Shown here: piece after piece, positions 31,714 to 42,065 of the stretch
Layout of the letters: each line of letters starts with the position of its first letter
Position numbering within the stretch: position 1 is the first letter of the stretch
DNA from: Stutzerimonas azotifigens
GTDB lineage: Bacteria; Pseudomonadota; Gammaproteobacteria; Pseudomonadales; Pseudomonadaceae
Assembly: GCF_013522725.1 (NCBI RefSeq)
Contig: NZ_JAAMRF010000004.1
Span: 372,001-436,000, forward strand
Length of the DNA stretch: 64,000 nucleotides
Reading direction: 5' to 3'
Made by a program: the position numbers and the translations under genes
Notes under the pieces: model-generated
What the model saw: only the letters and a program-made list of their open reading frames with translations
Told to the model about the DNA's origin: nothing
Database searches by the model: none

Positions 31714-33453
31714 ATGAAAGACAGCATCCGCCAACTGATCCAGCAAGCCCTGAACCGCCTCGTCGGCGAAGGCGTGCTGCCCGAGGGGCTGACCCCGACG
31801 ATCCAGGTGGAGAACACCAAGGACAAGAGCCACGGCGACTTCGCCAGCAACATCGCGATGATGTTGGCCAAACCTGCCGCCATGAAGCCGCGCGACTTGG
31901 CCGAGAAGATCATCGCCGCGCTGCCGGCCGATGAAGGAATTACCAAGGTGGAGATCGCGGGCCCGGGCTTTCTCAATTTCTTCCAGAACAGCGCCGCACT
32001 GGCCGAGCGACTGGAAGCGGCACTGGCCGACGAGCATCTGGGCGTGCGCAAGGCCGGCCCGGCACAGAAAGTCGTCATCGACCTGTCGTCTCCGAACCTG
32101 GCCAAGGAAATGCACGTCGGCCACCTGCGCTCGACCATCATTGGCGACGGCGTGGGCCGGGTCCTGGAGTTTCTCGGCGACGAGGTCATCCGGCAGAACC
32201 ATGTGGGCGACTGGGGCACCCAGTTCGGCATGCTGCTGGCCTACCTGGAAGAATGTCCGGTCGCGGCGCAAAGCGAGCTGTCGGACCTTGAAGAGTTCTA
32301 CCGCGCCGCCAAGAAGCGTTTCGACGAGAGCACCGAATTCGCCGACCGGGCCCGCGCCCTGGTGGTGAAGCTGCAAGCCGGCGATGCCGAATGCCTGCGG
32401 CTGTGGAATCGCTTCAACGACATTTCCCTGTCTCATTGCCAGAAGGTCTACGACCGCCTCAACGTTCGCCTGAGCCCCGCCGACGTACGCGGCGAGAGCG
32501 CCTACAACGACGAGTTGCCCGGCATCGTCGATGCCCTGCGCGACAAGGGGCTGCTCAGCGAAAGCGACGGCGCCCAGTGCGTATTCATGGACGAGTTCAA
32601 GAACGCCGAAGGCAACCCCCTGCCGGTGATCGTGCAGAAGGCTGGTGGCGGCTACCTCTACGCCACCACCGACCTGGCGGCCATGCGTTACCGCAGCCAG
32701 GTGCTCAAGGCCGATCGAGTGCTCTACTTCGTCGACCAGCGCCAGGCGCTGCATTTCCAGATGGCGTTCGAAGTGGCCCGTCGCGCCGGCTTCGTGCACC
32801 CGGGCATACAGCTCGAGCACATGGGCTTCGGCACCATGAACGGCGCCGACGGCCGCCCGTTCAAGACCCGCGACGGCGGCACGGTCAAGCTGATCGACCT
32901 GCTCGACGAAGCCCAGGAGCGCGCCTACACGCTGGTCAAGGGCAAGAACGCCGACCTCGACGAGGCCGAGCTGCGCCAGATCGCGCGCGCCGTGGGCATC
33001 GGCGCGGTCAAGTACGCCGACCTGTCCAAGCACCGCACCAGCGATTACAGCTTCAACTTCGAGCAGATGCTGAGCTTCGAGGGCAATACCGCGCCCTACC
33101 TGCTCTACGCCTATACCCGGGTGGCCAGCCTGTTCCGCAAGCTGGGCAAGGGCGTGGACGAGATCGGCGGGCAGATCCAGCTCGAGGCCGAGCAGGAACA
33201 GGCGCTGGCCGCCAAGCTCGCGCAATTCGGCGACGCGCTCAACAATGTCGGCGAGAAGGGCGTCCCACACCTGCTGTGCAGCTATCTGTACGATCTCGCC
33301 GGGCTGTTCTCCAGCTTTTACGAGCATTGCCCGATACTTGCGGCGGACAGCGAAACCCGCAAGCAGAGCCGTCTGCGTCTGGCCGCCTTGACTGGCCGCA
33401 CGCTCAAGCAGGGGCTGGAACTGCTCGGCCTGGAACCTCTGGAGCGGATGTAA
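31714..33453 (+). CDS. argS: Arginyl-tRNA synthetase
   Basis: Class I synthetase of 579 aa charging tRNA-Arg. The start at 31714 gives [10 protein letters not shown]; further upstream in-frame codons cross the promoter. The N-terminal Arg-tRNA-synthetase domain (1-about 90) is followed by the HIGH-equivalent H-V-G-H at 134-137. The KMSKS loop is degenerate, as usual for ArgRS (F-K-T-R-D-G-G). The DALR anticodon-binding domain sits at the C-terminus. The next gene starts at the base after the stop. Confidence 0.97.
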   Translation: MKDSIRQLIQQALNRLVGEGVLPEGLTPTIQVENTKDKSHGDFASNIAMMLAKPAAMKPRDLAEKIIAALPADEGITKVEIAGPGFLNFFQNSAALAERLEAALADEHLGVRKAGPAQKVVIDLSSPNLAKEMHVGHLRSTIIGDGVGRVLEFLGDEVIRQNHVGDWGTQFGMLLAYLEECPVAAQSELSDLEEFYRAAKKRFDESTEFADRARALVVKLQAGDAECLRLWNRFNDISLSHCQKVYDRLNVRLSPADVRGESAYNDELPGIVDALRDKGLLSESDGAQCVFMDEFKNAEGNPLPVIVQKAGGGYLYATTDLAAMRYRSQVLKADRVLYFVDQRQALHFQMAFEVARRAGFVHPGIQLEHMGFGTMNGADGRPFKTRDGGTVKLIDLLDEAQERAYTLVKGKNADLDEAELRQIARAVGIGAVKYADLSKHRTSDYSFNFEQMLSFEGNTAPYLLYAYTRVASLFRKLGKGVDEIGGQIQLEAEQEQALAAKLAQFGDALNNVGEKGVPHLLCSYLYDLAGLFSSFYEHCPILAADSETRKQSRLRLAALTGRTLKQGLELLGLEPLERM

Positions 33454-34116
33454 GTGGCAGCAAAAAAGAAAGCGGCGCCCAAGCGCGGCGCCAGTCGCTA
33501 TCAAGCCCCCTCGAAAAAACCCATCCCGGGCTGGATATGGCTCGTCTGCGGACTGGTGATCGGGGCTTTCGTGGTTTTCCTGACTCAGCTCGAGCCCGGT
33601 GACGATCAGGTCAAACGGGTCAAGGAAGACGCGAGGCAGGCCAGCAAGGAACAGCCCAAGAGGGCCACCAAGCCCGAGCCAGCCAAGCCCAAGTACGACT
33701 TCTATACGCTGCTGCCGGAGTCGGAAGTCATTCTGCCGCCGGATGCCACGCCGCCGGCCACACAGACACCAGCGGTGACGCCTGAGGAAGCCGCCCGAAT
33801 CGACGCCGCCCGCGCCGAGGCCGCGCTCAACGGGCAGACGCCGCCTCCACCGCCCACCGTCGCCAAGGCGCCGGTGACCCAGTACTTCCTGCAGGCCGGC
33901 TCGTTCCGCAAGAAGGAGGATGCCGATCGCGTCCGCGCGCAGATCATCCTGCTCGGCAACGACGTGCGGGTCGAGGCCGGCACCGTCAACAACGAAACCT
34001 GGCACCGCGTGCTGGTGGGCCCGTACGGCAATCGCGAGCAGCTTTCCCAGGCGCAGAAGACCCTCGCCGCCAGCGGCTACAAGAACCTGCTGCTGCAGCA
34101 GCGCCAGGGCCGCTAG
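33454..34116 (+). CDS. ftsN: FtsN-like SPOR-domain cell-division protein
   Basis: Bitopic inner-membrane protein of 220 aa, GTG start directly after the argS stop. It has a Lys/Arg-rich cytoplasmic N-terminus, a membrane helix at about 27-44, a charged and Pro-rich periplasmic linker (45-140), and a SPOR domain (about 141-217, starting Q-Y-F-L-Q-A-G-S-F). In E. coli ftsN also lies near priA, rpmE and hslVU, so this is the positional equivalent. SPOR binds septal peptidoglycan, and the linker would carry the septation-triggering segment. Confidence 0.8.
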   Translation: MAAKKKAAPKRGASRYQAPSKKPIPGWIWLVCGLVIGAFVVFLTQLEPGDDQVKRVKEDARQASKEQPKRATKPEPAKPKYDFYTLLPESEVILPPDATPPATQTPAVTPEEAARIDAARAEAALNGQTPPPPPTVAKAPVTQYFLQAGSFRKKEDADRVRAQIILLGNDVRVEAGTVNNETWHRVLVGPYGNREQLSQAQKTLAASGYKNLLLQQRQGR

Positions 34117-34123
34117 CCCCGCC

Positions 34124-34172
34124 CGGTCGGCAGGCACCCGGATGACGGATCATCCTTGAAGCCTGCCGACCG
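34124..34172 (+). repeat. Large nested palindrome ahead of hslV
   Basis: Outer 12-bp inverted repeat CGGTCGGCAGGC (34124-34135) / GCCTGCCGACCG (34161-34172) enclosing a 5-bp inner stem GGATG (34140-34144) / CATCC (34151-34155). It starts 8 bp after the ftsN stop and covers the -35 element and most of the spacer of the predicted heat-shock promoter. It could end the argS-ftsN transcript, although no T-run follows. Confidence 0.7.
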
Positions 34173-34183
34173 CGTCCCCATAT
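34155..34183 (+). promoter_or_regulatory. Sigma-32 (RpoH) heat-shock promoter of hslVU
   Basis: CTTGAA (34155-34160), 15-bp spacer, CCCCATAT (34176-34183). This is a near-perfect match to the known sigma-32 consensus CTTGAA-N13-15-CCCCATnT. The expected start is near 34190, giving a leader of about 40 bases to the hslV TTG. HslVU is a heat-shock operon in E. coli, which fits. Confidence 0.8.
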
Positions 34184-34230
34184 CCCCAGGCATTCGGGCA
34201 TTCATCGCCCCGCTGCGTGGAGATTTCACC

Positions 34231-34767
34231 TTGACCACCATCGTTTCAGTACGCCGCAACGGCAAAGTCGTCATGGGCGGCGACGGCCAGGTATCGCTCG
34301 GCAATACCGTCATGAAAGGCAACGCCAAGAAGGTCCGGCGCCTCTATCACGGCCAGGTCCTGGCCGGATTCGCCGGCGCGACGGCCGACGCCTTCACCCT
34401 GTTCGAGCGCTTCGAAGGACAGCTGGAGAAGCACCAGGGCCATCTGGTGCGCGCCGCCGTCGAGTTGGCCAAGGACTGGCGCACCGACCGCTCCCTCAGC
34501 CGCCTCGAAGCGATGCTTGCGGTAGCCAACAAGGACGCCTCCCTGATCATCACCGGCAACGGCGACGTCGTGCAGCCCGAGGACGACCTGATCGCCATGG
34601 GTTCGGGCGGCGGCTTCGCCCAGGCGGCCGCCATGGCGCTGATGCAGAAGGGCGACAGCACGCTGTCCGCCCAGGACATCACCGAAGCCGCGTTGAACAT
34701 CGCCGGCAGCATCTGCGTCTTTACTAATCAGAACCTGACCATTGAAGAGCTGGATTCCGCGGTCTGA
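34231..34767 (+). CDS. hslV: ATP-dependent protease peptidase subunit HslV (ClpQ)
   Basis: Proteasome-like peptidase (178 aa) forming a double hexamer capped by HslU. The start is TTG at 34231 with a GGAG site (34219-34222); after Met removal Thr1 (T-T-I-V-S-V-R-R) is the nucleophile. The G-G-D-G-Q-V segment and the usual length agree. A TTG far upstream at 34156 is excluded, because it lies inside the -35 box of the heat-shock promoter and would bury the N-terminal Thr. hslU follows after 38 bp. Confidence 0.96.
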   Translation: MTTIVSVRRNGKVVMGGDGQVSLGNTVMKGNAKKVRRLYHGQVLAGFAGATADAFTLFERFEGQLEKHQGHLVRAAVELAKDWRTDRSLSRLEAMLAVANKDASLIITGNGDVVQPEDDLIAMGSGGGFAQAAAMALMQKGDSTLSAQDITEAALNIAGSICVFTNQNLTIEELDSAV

Positions 34768-34805
34768 CCGGCCATGAGAACCGTTTCCCGCTCCGGAGTA
34801 CCCGC

Positions 34806-36149
34806 ATGTCCATGACGCCCCGCGAGATCGTCCACGAACTCAATCGCCACATCATCGGCCAGGACGACGCCAAGCGCGCCGTCGCCATCGCCCTGCGCAA
34901 CCGTTGGCGGCGGATGCAGCTGCCTACCGAGCTGCGCCAGGAAGTCACACCCAAGAACATCCTGATGATCGGCCCCACCGGGGTCGGCAAGACCGAGATC
35001 GCCCGACGCCTGGCCAAACTCGCCAACGCGCCTTTCCTCAAGGTCGAGGCGACCAAGTTCACTGAGGTGGGCTATGTCGGACGCGACGTCGAGTCGATCA
35101 TCCGCGATCTGGCCGACGCCGCGCTGAAAATGCTGCGCGAACAGGAAGTCCACAAGATGCGCCATCGCGCCGAGGATGCCGCCGAAGAGCGCATCCTCGA
35201 CGCTCTGCTGCCGCCCGCCCGCCCGGTGGGTTTCAGCGAGGAACCGACCCGCAGCGATGACTCAAATACCCGCCAGCTGTTTCGCAAGCGCCTGCGTGAA
35301 GGCCAGCTCGACGACAAGGAAATCGACATCGAAGTGGCCGAAACGCCCGCCGGCGTGGAAATCATGGCTCCGCCCGGCATGGAGGAAATGACCAGTCAAC
35401 TGCAGAACCTGTTCTCCAACATGGGCAAGGGCAAGAAGAAATCGCGCAAGCTCAAGATCAAGGATGCGCTGAAGATGGTTCGCGACGAGGAAGCGGCCCG
35501 CCTGGTCAACGAGGAAGAACTCAAGGCTCGCGCGCTCGAAGCGGTGGAGCAGAACGGCATCGTCTTCATCGACGAGATCGACAAGGTGGCCAAGCGCGGC
35601 AACACCAGCGGCGCCGATGTATCCCGCGAAGGCGTGCAGCGTGACCTGCTGCCGCTGATCGAAGGCAGCACCGTCAACACCAAGCTGGGCATGGTCAAGA
35701 CAGACCACATCCTGTTCATCGCCAGCGGTGCCTTCCACCTCTCCAAGCCCAGCGACCTGGTGCCCGAGCTGCAGGGTCGCCTGCCGATCCGGGTCGAGCT
35801 CAAGGCGCTGTCGCCCGAAGACTTCGAGCGCATCCTCACCGAGCCCCACGCGTCGCTCACCGAGCAGTACCGTGAATTGCTCAAAACCGAAGGATTGCAC
35901 GTCGAATTCGCCGAAGACGGCATCAAGCGGCTCGCCGAGATCGCCTGGCAGGTCAACGAGAAAACCGAAAACATCGGTGCGCGCAGGCTGCACACCCTGC
36001 TAGAGCGACTGCTGGAAGAGGTATCCTTCAGCGCCGCCGATCTGGCCGGCCAGCAGAACGGCGAACCGATCCGTATTGACACCGACTACGTCAACAGCCA
36101 CCTCGGCGAGCTGGCCCAGGACGAAGACCTGTCGCGCTACATCCTCTAA
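34806..36149 (+). CDS. hslU: ATP-dependent protease ATPase subunit HslU (ClpY)
   Basis: AAA+ unfoldase (447 aa) that feeds proteins into HslV. Walker A G-P-T-G-V-G-K-T is at 56-63 and Walker B I-D-E-I-D around 255-259. The I-domain lies at about 110-240. The C-terminus ends L-S-R-Y-I-L, the conserved tail that inserts into HslV. A GGAG ribosome-binding site precedes the ATG. It shares the heat-shock promoter ahead of hslV. Confidence 0.97.
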   Translation: MSMTPREIVHELNRHIIGQDDAKRAVAIALRNRWRRMQLPTELRQEVTPKNILMIGPTGVGKTEIARRLAKLANAPFLKVEATKFTEVGYVGRDVESIIRDLADAALKMLREQEVHKMRHRAEDAAEERILDALLPPARPVGFSEEPTRSDDSNTRQLFRKRLREGQLDDKEIDIEVAETPAGVEIMAPPGMEEMTSQLQNLFSNMGKGKKKSRKLKIKDALKMVRDEEAARLVNEEELKARALEAVEQNGIVFIDEIDKVAKRGNTSGADVSREGVQRDLLPLIEGSTVNTKLGMVKTDHILFIASGAFHLSKPSDLVPELQGRLPIRVELKALSPEDFERILTEPHASLTEQYRELLKTEGLHVEFAEDGIKRLAEIAWQVNEKTENIGARRLHTLLERLLEEVSFSAADLAGQQNGEPIRIDTDYVNSHLGELAQDEDLSRYIL

Positions 36150-36205
36150 CCGCAGCCGCCGTGCACAGACCAGGCCCTGTTCTGCGCACGGCCACGGAGC
36201 TCCAA

Positions 36206-36580
36206 ATGCGCATTCCCGTCGCGATTGAACTGCACAAAGCGTCCAAGACCCTGACCCTAAAGTACGGTCCGGACGAGAGTTACACCCTGAGCGCCGAACT
36301 GCTGCGCGTGCATTCGCCATCGGCCGAGGTCCAGGGTCATGGCAGCCCCATCCTGCAGACCGGCAAGCTCGGCGTCGGGCTGACCCATATCGAGCCGGCC
36401 GGCCAGTACGCGCTGAAGCTTACCTTCAGCGATGGGCACGACAGCGGCCTGTTCACCTGGGACTACCTGGAAAAGCTGGCCACCCAGCAGGATGCGCTCT
36501 GGGCGGCCTACCTCGAAGAACTGGCGGCTGCCGGCAAGTCCCGCGACCCCCAGGTCTCTCCAGTCAAGCTGATGCTCTGA
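36206..36580 (+). CDS. DUF971-domain protein
   Basis: Small soluble protein of 124 aa; start at 36206 with GGAG at 36196-36199. It is one DUF971 domain (gamma-butyrobetaine hydroxylase N-terminal-like), with the L-R-V-H-S-P-S-A-E and G-L-F-T-W-D-Y-L segments characteristic of this family. Its biochemical role is not known to me; relatives have been linked to Fe-S proteins. The gene follows hslU directly, as in P. aeruginosa. Confidence 0.88.
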   Translation: MRIPVAIELHKASKTLTLKYGPDESYTLSAELLRVHSPSAEVQGHGSPILQTGKLGVGLTHIEPAGQYALKLTFSDGHDSGLFTWDYLEKLATQQDALWAAYLEELAAAGKSRDPQVSPVKLML

Positions 36581-36885
36581 CGTGAGGGATCCTGGCGCTC
36601 GACACCGAGCGCCAGTACCTCCGGATCGCTCTCTCCCCAGCGCTCCACGACGCGCCCTGCCCCGCCACTCCATGTGCACGTCTCTGCGGCGTTCCACCGC
36701 GCTTCCTGCCTGCGACAACGCACGACGCCGATCCAGGTGACTCGCCTTTTCCCAGGTCAAAAAGCCGCGCCCTCTCGCCCATCGACAGGCGCGCCGGGCC
36801 GCTCGGCGACGGCGACGCACGAGGTGGGGCAAAAGCGCAGCCTTTTAGGTTTAGAATGCCGGCACATTCTTCCGGTGACAGTGAC
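36581..36885. other. 305-bp gene-free spacer at the P. aeruginosa pha locus position
   Basis: No convincing coding region is seen on either strand. It holds a perfect 9-bp hairpin TGGCGCTCG/CGAGCGCCA (36593-36614, loop ACAC, no T-run) just after the DUF971 gene, and a weak -10 TAGAAT (36852-36857) ahead of ubiE. In P. aeruginosa the phaC1ZC2DFI genes occupy this interval. I found no recognisable fragment of them. Confidence 0.75.
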
Positions 36886-37656
36886 ATGACCGATCCCCGT
36901 AAAGAGCCAGACGCAGACGGCATCACCCATTTCGGCTACCAGAGCGTGCCCGAGAGCCAGAAGGCGCAGAAGGTCGCAGAGGTTTTCCACTCGGTGGCAG
37001 CCAAGTACGACCTGATGAACGACCTGATGTCCGCTGGCGTGCACCGCCTGTGGAAGCGCTTCACCATCGAGCTGTCCGGCGCCCGCCACGGCAACCGCGT
37101 GCTCGACATCGCCGGCGGCACCGGCGATCTGACCCGTCAGTTCTCGCGCATCGTCGGCCCCACCGGCGAGGTGGTTCTGGCCGACATCAATGCCTCGATG
37201 CTCAAGGTCGGCCGCGATCGGCTGCTCGACAAGGGCGTGGCCGGCAACGTGAAGTTCGTTCAGGCCGATGCCGAAAAGTTGCCGTTCCCTGACAACCATT
37301 TCGACGTGGTGACCATCGCGTTCGGTCTGCGCAACGTGACCCACAAGGAGGACGCCATCGCCTCCATGCTGCGCGTGCTCAAGCCCGGCGGCCGGCTGCT
37401 GGTACTGGAGTTTTCCAAGCCGACCAATCAGCTGTTCTCCAAGGCTTACGACGCCTATTCGTTCAGCCTGCTGCCAATGATGGGCAAGCTGATCACCAAC
37501 GATGCCGAGAGCTACCGCTACCTGGCCGAATCGATCCGCATGCATCCCGATCAGGAAACCCTCAAGTCGATGATGGCCGAAGCCGGCTTCGAGCGCGTCA
37601 CCTACCACAACATGACCGGCGGCATCGTCGCCCTTCACCGCGGCATCAAACCCTGA
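36886..37656 (+). CDS. ubiE: Ubiquinone/menaquinone C-methyltransferase
   Basis: SAM-dependent C-methyltransferase (256 aa) of ubiquinone synthesis. Motif [10 protein letters not shown] is at 74-82, with A-D-I-N motif II and the L-K-P-G-G motif. The sequence is close to P. aeruginosa UbiE throughout and the length is the same. The start at 36886 fits relatives; a frame beginning 30 bases earlier adds an untypical leader. It shares TGATG with ubiJ. Confidence 0.97.
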   Translation: MTDPRKEPDADGITHFGYQSVPESQKAQKVAEVFHSVAAKYDLMNDLMSAGVHRLWKRFTIELSGARHGNRVLDIAGGTGDLTRQFSRIVGPTGEVVLADINASMLKVGRDRLLDKGVAGNVKFVQADAEKLPFPDNHFDVVTIAFGLRNVTHKEDAIASMLRVLKPGGRLLVLEFSKPTNQLFSKAYDAYSFSLLPMMGKLITNDAESYRYLAESIRMHPDQETLKSMMAEAGFERVTYHNMTGGIVALHRGIKP

Positions 37657-38282
37657 TGTTGCGCGCCGCCCTGCTCGCCAGCGTCGAGACCGGCCTGAAC
37701 CGGGTGTTGCGAATGGACACCACGGCTCTGCCACGCCTGGGCTGCCTCGCCGGCAAGGTCATCGAAGTACGCTGCAGCGCACCCGCGCTGAGCCTGTTCA
37801 TCCTCGCCGACGAGCAGGGCCTGCGTCTGGCCTCGAACTGGGCGGCCGAGCCCGATTGCCGGCTGACCGCACCGGCCTCGCGCCTGCTGCAGCTGGCCGT
37901 CAGCCGCAACAAGACCGCCGTGCTGCACGCCGATGATGTCGCGCTGGAAGGCGACACCCATGCCCTGACCAGCCTCGCCGACGTGCTGCAGGACCTCGAT
38001 CTGGACTGGGAGTATTCGCTCTCCCATTGGCTCGGCCCGGTGGGCGCACAGCTGATTGGTTCGAGCGTCCGCGGCCAGGCACGCTGGGCACGTGGCAGCG
38101 CCGAGACGTTGCGCCGCGATCTGGCCGACTACCTGGCCGAGGAAAGCCGCAGCCTGGTCGGTACGGCCGAGGCCGAGGCACGCTTCGCCGAACTGGACGA
38201 CCTCAAGCTGCGGCTCGATCGACTCGAGGCCCGTCATCACCGCCTCGCCCACCCTCTCACCGCCAACGACGCCGAAGAATGA
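37656..38282 (+). CDS. ubiJ: Ubiquinone biosynthesis accessory factor UbiJ (SCP2 domain)
   Basis: Soluble protein of 208 aa with an SCP2-like lipid-binding domain (about 15-115) and an Arg/Glu-rich C-terminal coiled coil (about 165-200). UbiJ scaffolds the soluble Ubi complex and binds ubiquinone intermediates. It is recognised from character and its position between ubiE and ubiB, with overlaps at both ends (TGATG, ATGA). Confidence 0.88.
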   Translation: MLRAALLASVETGLNRVLRMDTTALPRLGCLAGKVIEVRCSAPALSLFILADEQGLRLASNWAAEPDCRLTAPASRLLQLAVSRNKTAVLHADDVALEGDTHALTSLADVLQDLDLDWEYSLSHWLGPVGAQLIGSSVRGQARWARGSAETLRRDLADYLAEESRSLVGTAEAEARFAELDDLKLRLDRLEARHHRLAHPLTANDAEE

Positions 38283-39889
38283 AGCTGTTCGCCGCCACCC
38301 GCCGCCTGTTCCGCATCCTGCTGGTGGTGATCCGCTACCGCCTCGACGACATCATTCTCGACTTGCCGATGCCCTGGTGGCTGCGTGCGACGAGCTACCT
38401 GCTGCCCTGGCGCTGGATACCGCGCCGGCGCACCACGCTCAGCCGTGGCGCGCGCCTGCGCCTGGCCCTCGAAGGGCTGGGGCCGATCTTCATCAAGTTC
38501 GGCCAGCTCCTGTCCACCCGCCGCGACCTCATGCCGCCGGACATCGCCGAAGAACTGGCGATGCTGCAGGACCGTGTTCCGCCGTTCAACTCGGACAAGG
38601 CCATCGCGCTGATCGAGCAACAGCTGGGGGCACCGGTGACTCAAGTATTCGCCCGCTTCGACAGCAAGCCGCTGGCCTCGGCCTCCGTCGCGCAGGTCCA
38701 CGCCGCCAAGCTGCGCAGCGGCGAGGAAGTGGTGGTGAAGGTGGTGCGACCGAACCTTCGGCCCGTGATCGCCCAGGACATCGCCTGGCTGTTCGTGCTC
38801 GCCAAGACCGCCGAGCGCGCCTCCACCGAAGCGCGCCGCCTGCACCTGGTGGAGGTGGTCGACGACTACGCGAGAACCATCTACGACGAGCTCGACCTAC
38901 TACGCGAAGCGGCCAACTCCAGCCAGCTCAAGCGCAACTTCGAAGACTCCCAGCTGCTCTACGTGCCGCAGGTGTATTGGGACTACTGCCGGCCGAAGGT
39001 GCTGGTGATGGAGCGCATCTACGGCATTCCGGTGACCGACATGGCGGCCCTGGCCGATCAGCGCACCGACATGAAGAAGCTCGCCGAGCGCGGCGTGGAG
39101 ATCTTCTTCACCCAGGTCTTCCGCGACAGCTTCTTTCACGCCGACATGCATCCGGGCAACATCTTCGTCAGCACCCGCCAGCCATGGGATCCGCAGTACA
39201 TCGCGGTGGATTGCGGCATCGTCGGTAGCCTGACGCCCGAGGACCAGGACTACCTGGCCCGCAACCTGATGGCCTTCTTCAAGCGCGACTACCGCAAGGT
39301 GGCGCAGCTGCATATCGACTCGGGCTGGGTGCCGGCCGAAACCAAGGTCAACGAGTTCGAGGCGGCCATTCGCACCGTTTGCGAGCCGATCTTCGAGAAA
39401 CCGCTCAAGGACATCTCCTTCGGTCAGTTGCTGGTGCGCCTGTTCCAGGTCGCGCGGCGTTTCAACATGGAAGTCCAGCCGCAGCTGGTTCTACTGCAGA
39501 AGACCCTGCTCAACATCGAGGGCCTGGGCCGCGAGCTCTATCCCGAACTGGACCTGTGGAAGACCGGCCAGCCCTATCTGGAACGCTGGATGCGTGAGCG
39601 CCTGAGCCCCAAGCAACTGGTCAAGAACCTGCACGGGCAGATCGAACAGCTGCCCCATCTGGCCGGGATGACCCGTGAGCTGCTCGAGCGCATGGCCCAC
39701 CCGCACGCCCACAACCCGCCACCGCCGTGGCGCGAGCGCCATCACGGCTGGCCGTTGCGGCTGATCGGGGCCGTACTGATCGGCAGCGGTGCGACCCTCG
39801 CGGCCGGGACAAATGGTTTTGCCGCTGCCGCCAGTTGGCCCGCCTGGGTGATGCTGGTAACCGGACTGTTCATCGTCGTGCGCAGATAG
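38279..39889 (+). CDS. ubiB: Ubiquinone biosynthesis regulatory kinase-like UbiB
   Basis: Atypical protein-kinase-like ATPase (ABC1/ADCK family) of 536 aa. The K-x-G-Q motif is at residues 73-76 (K-F-G-Q). An A-S-V-A-Q-V-H segment lies in place of the Gly-rich loop, catalytic H-A-D-M-H-P-G-N follows, and V-D-C-G-I provides the metal Asp. Two C-terminal membrane helices (about 490-533) anchor it. UbiB is thought to help extract quinone precursors from the membrane. The start overlaps ubiJ as ATGA. Confidence 0.96.
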   Translation: MKLFAATRRLFRILLVVIRYRLDDIILDLPMPWWLRATSYLLPWRWIPRRRTTLSRGARLRLALEGLGPIFIKFGQLLSTRRDLMPPDIAEELAMLQDRVPPFNSDKAIALIEQQLGAPVTQVFARFDSKPLASASVAQVHAAKLRSGEEVVVKVVRPNLRPVIAQDIAWLFVLAKTAERASTEARRLHLVEVVDDYARTIYDELDLLREAANSSQLKRNFEDSQLLYVPQVYWDYCRPKVLVMERIYGIPVTDMAALADQRTDMKKLAERGVEIFFTQVFRDSFFHADMHPGNIFVSTRQPWDPQYIAVDCGIVGSLTPEDQDYLARNLMAFFKRDYRKVAQLHIDSGWVPAETKVNEFEAAIRTVCEPIFEKPLKDISFGQLLVRLFQVARRFNMEVQPQLVLLQKTLLNIEGLGRELYPELDLWKTGQPYLERWMRERLSPKQLVKNLHGQIEQLPHLAGMTRELLERMAHPHAHNPPPPWRERHHGWPLRLIGAVLIGSGATLAAGTNGFAAAASWPAWVMLVTGLFIVVRR

Positions 39890-39937
39890 CCAGCCGCGCA
39901 GCGCACTGGCACACTTGGCCTTCTAGCGGAGATTGCG

Positions 39938-40333
39938 ATGAACTGGCTGGACGAAATCAACTGGAACGACGACGGCCTGGTGCCGGCGATCGCCCAGGAT
40001 TGGCAAAGCGGGCGCGTGCTGATGATGGCCTGGATGAACCGGGAAGCCCTTCAACTGACCGCGCAGGAAGGCCGTGCCATCTATTGGTCACGTTCGCGTG
40101 ACAGGCTATGGCGCAAGGGCGAGGAGTCCGGCCATGTGCAGAAGCTCCATGAACTGCGGCTCGACTGCGACGCCGACGTGGTCATCCTGATGGTCGAGCA
40201 GGTCGGCGGCATCGCCTGCCACACCGGACGCGAGAGCTGCTTCTACCGTGTCTACCAGGACGGCGACTGGAAAACCGTCGAGCCGGTCCTCAAGGATCCG
40301 CAGGCCATCTATGCAGGGCACGCCCATGAATGA
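39938..40333 (+). CDS. hisI: Phosphoribosyl-AMP cyclohydrolase
   Basis: Histidine-pathway enzyme (131 aa), a Zn-dependent dimer opening the adenine ring of PR-AMP. Signature residues: the M-M-A-W-M-N segment near 29-34, W-S-R-S-R, L-D-C-D-A-D with metal ligands, and the two Cys in H-T-G-R-E-S-C. It is the stand-alone cyclohydrolase, with hisE as a separate overlapping gene as in other pseudomonads. Confidence 0.97.
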   Translation: MNWLDEINWNDDGLVPAIAQDWQSGRVLMMAWMNREALQLTAQEGRAIYWSRSRDRLWRKGEESGHVQKLHELRLDCDADVVILMVEQVGGIACHTGRESCFYRVYQDGDWKTVEPVLKDPQAIYAGHAHE

Positions 40334-40658
40334 CACGCTCGCCCGTCTGGCCGAGGTGCTGGAAGCCCGCAAGGGCGCGGCGCCGGACAGCTCCTATGTG
40401 GCCAGCCTGTATGACAAGGGTCTGAACAAGATTCTGGAAAAGGTCGGCGAGGAGTCGGTGGAAACCATCCTGGCCGCCAAGGACGCCGCCAGCAGCGGCG
40501 ATTGCAGCGATCTGATATACGAAACTGCGGACCTCTGGTTCCACAGCATGGTGATGCTCGCCGCCCTTGGCCAGCACCCACAGGCCGTGCTGGACGAACT
40601 GGATCGCCGCTTTGGCCTCTCTGGGCACGCGGAAAAGGCCGCGCGCCCGCAAACCTGA
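40326..40658 (+). CDS. hisE: Phosphoribosyl-ATP pyrophosphatase
   Basis: All-alpha NTP-pyrophosphohydrolase (110 aa) for the second step of histidine synthesis. The conserved K-V-G-E-E-S-V-E and E-T-A-D-L-W-F-H motifs hold the metal-binding acids. The ATG at 40326 overlaps the hisI stop by 8 bp. tatA follows after 22 bp. Confidence 0.96.
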   Translation: MNDTLARLAEVLEARKGAAPDSSYVASLYDKGLNKILEKVGEESVETILAAKDAASSGDCSDLIYETADLWFHSMVMLAALGQHPQAVLDELDRRFGLSGHAEKAARPQT

Positions 40659-40680
40659 TTCATCTTCCGGAGATATCATC

Positions 40681-40911
40681 ATGGGTTTAGGTGGCATTAG
40701 CGTCTGGCAACTACTGATCGTCCTCCTCATCGTGGTCATGCTGTTCGGCACCAAGCGCCTCAAAGGGCTGGGCTCGGACCTTGGCGACGCGATCAAGGGG
40801 TTCCGCAAGTCCATGGGCACCGAGGACGAGAAGCCCAGCGTCGAGGAAAAGCGCCCACACACCATCGATGCCGAAGCCCGCAAGGTCGACGAGCCGGTCA
40901 AGAAAGACTAA
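40681..40911 (+). CDS. tatA: Twin-arginine translocase subunit TatA
   Basis: Pore-forming subunit of Tat export, 76 aa. A short membrane helix (about 7-20, [14 protein letters not shown]) is followed by the F-G-T-K-R-L hinge, an amphipathic helix (about 25-45) and a charged tail. GGAG lies at a good distance from the ATG. A degraded paralogue lies downstream of rsmE at 42799-43017. Confidence 0.97.
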   Translation: MGLGGISVWQLLIVLLIVVMLFGTKRLKGLGSDLGDAIKGFRKSMGTEDEKPSVEEKRPHTIDAEARKVDEPVKKD

Positions 40912-40926
40912 CCGGGGTCCGCCGCG

Positions 40927-41274
40927 ATGTTCGACGTAGGTTTCACCGAACTGATGCTGGTCGGTCTGGTGGCGTTGTTGGTGCTCGGCCCTGAGCGGCT
41001 GCCAGGCGCCGCGCGTACTGCCGGCCTGTGGATCGGCCGGCTCAAGCGCAGCTTCAGCACCATCAAGGCAGAGGTTGAGCGGGAGATCGGTGCCGACGAG
41101 ATCCGCCGGCAGCTGCACAACGAGCGCATCCTCGACCTTGAGCGGGAAATGAAGCAGAGCATCATGCCGCCTTCCAGCGCGCCCGAGGCCAAGCCAGCAG
41201 AGACAGAAGACGTCGCACCGGTTCCAGAACCGACCGCGCCCGCTCCACGTCCGGACAGATCGCCTGAACCATGA
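40927..41274 (+). CDS. tatB: Twin-arginine translocase subunit TatB
   Basis: Receptor subunit of Tat, 115 aa. The N-terminus M-F-D-V-G-F-T-E-L includes the typical Glu in the membrane helix. L-G-P-E-R-L-P follows, then a long amphipathic helix (about 25-80) and a Pro-rich tail. It works with TatC in binding twin-Arg signal peptides. It overlaps tatC as ATGA. Confidence 0.96.
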   Translation: MFDVGFTELMLVGLVALLVLGPERLPGAARTAGLWIGRLKRSFSTIKAEVEREIGADEIRRQLHNERILDLEREMKQSIMPPSSAPEAKPAETEDVAPVPEPTAPAPRPDRSPEP

Positions 41275-42065
41275 CCAACAGAGCCAACGATGATCAGGAA
41301 ATGCCCCTGGTCGCCCACCTGACCGAACTGCGCAAGCGCATCCTGCGCTGCGTGGTGGCGATCCTGCTGCTGTTCAGCGGCCTGTTCTATTTCTCCCAGC
41401 AAATCTATGCCCTGGTGGCCGCGCCGCTGCGCGCCTACCTGCCCGAAGGCGCGACGATGATCGCCACGGGCGTCGCCTCGCCGTTTCTGACGCCCTTCAA
41501 GCTCACCCTGATGGTGGCGCTGTTCCTCTCGATGCCGGTGATCCTGCACCAGATCTGGGGCTTCATCGCGCCTGGGCTGTACAAGCACGAGAAGCGCATC
41601 GCGGTGCCGCTGCTGATCTCCAGCATCGTTCTGTTCTACGCCGGCATGGCGTTCGCCTATTTCGTGGTTTTCCCGATCATGTTCGGCTTCTTCGCCAGCG
41701 TGACCCCGCAGGGCGTGGCGATGATGACTGACATCGGCCAGTACCTGGATTTCGTGCTGACGCTGTTCTTCGCCTTTGGCGTGGCGTTCGAGATCCCGGT
41801 GGCGACCTTCCTGCTCATCTGGGTCGGCATCGTCGACGTGCAGACGCTGCGCAAAAGCCGGCCCTACGTCATCGTCGGCTGTTTCGGCGTCGGCATGGTG
41901 CTGACGCCACCCGACGTCTTCTCGCAGACGCTGCTCGCCGTGCCGATGTGGTTGCTGTTCGAGATGGGTGTCATCTGCGGCAGCATGGTTGCCAAGAAGC
42001 AACAGGCGGCCGAAGAAGCCGACCCTGCGGCCAACGGTAGCCAACCGCCCGCACCGCGCCCGTGA
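41271..42065 (+). CDS. tatC: Twin-arginine translocase subunit TatC
   Basis: Six-helix inner-membrane receptor of Tat, 264 aa. It has the conserved N-terminal H-L-T-E-L-R-K-R signature, the F-x-x-P first periplasmic loop and the later F-G-V-A-F-E-I-P motif with its conserved Glu. A charged cytoplasmic tail ends the protein. It overlaps both tatB (ATGA) and rsmE (GTGA). Confidence 0.97.
   Translation: MTNRANDDQEMPLVAHLTELRKRILRCVVAILLLFSGLFYFSQQIYALVAAPLRAYLPEGATMIATGVASPFLTPFKLTLMVALFLSMPVILHQIWGFIAPGLYKHEKRIAVPLLISSIVLFYAGMAFAYFVVFPIMFGFFASVTPQGVAMMTDIGQYLDFVLTLFFAFGVAFEIPVATFLLIWVGIVDVQTLRKSRPYVIVGCFGVGMVLTPPDVFSQTLLAVPMWLLFEMGVICGSMVAKKQQAAEEADPAANGSQPPAPRP

Noticed and set aside
34156-34230. 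Upstream TTG start for hslV adding 25 residues
   Set aside because: It lies in the -35 box of the heat-shock promoter, has no ribosome-binding site, and would bury the catalytic N-terminal Thr.
36674-36889. Open frame in the DUF971-ubiE spacer as a hidden gene
   Set aside because: No ribosome-binding site, Arg/Pro/Ser-rich composition typical of shadow frames, and overlap with the ubiE start region.
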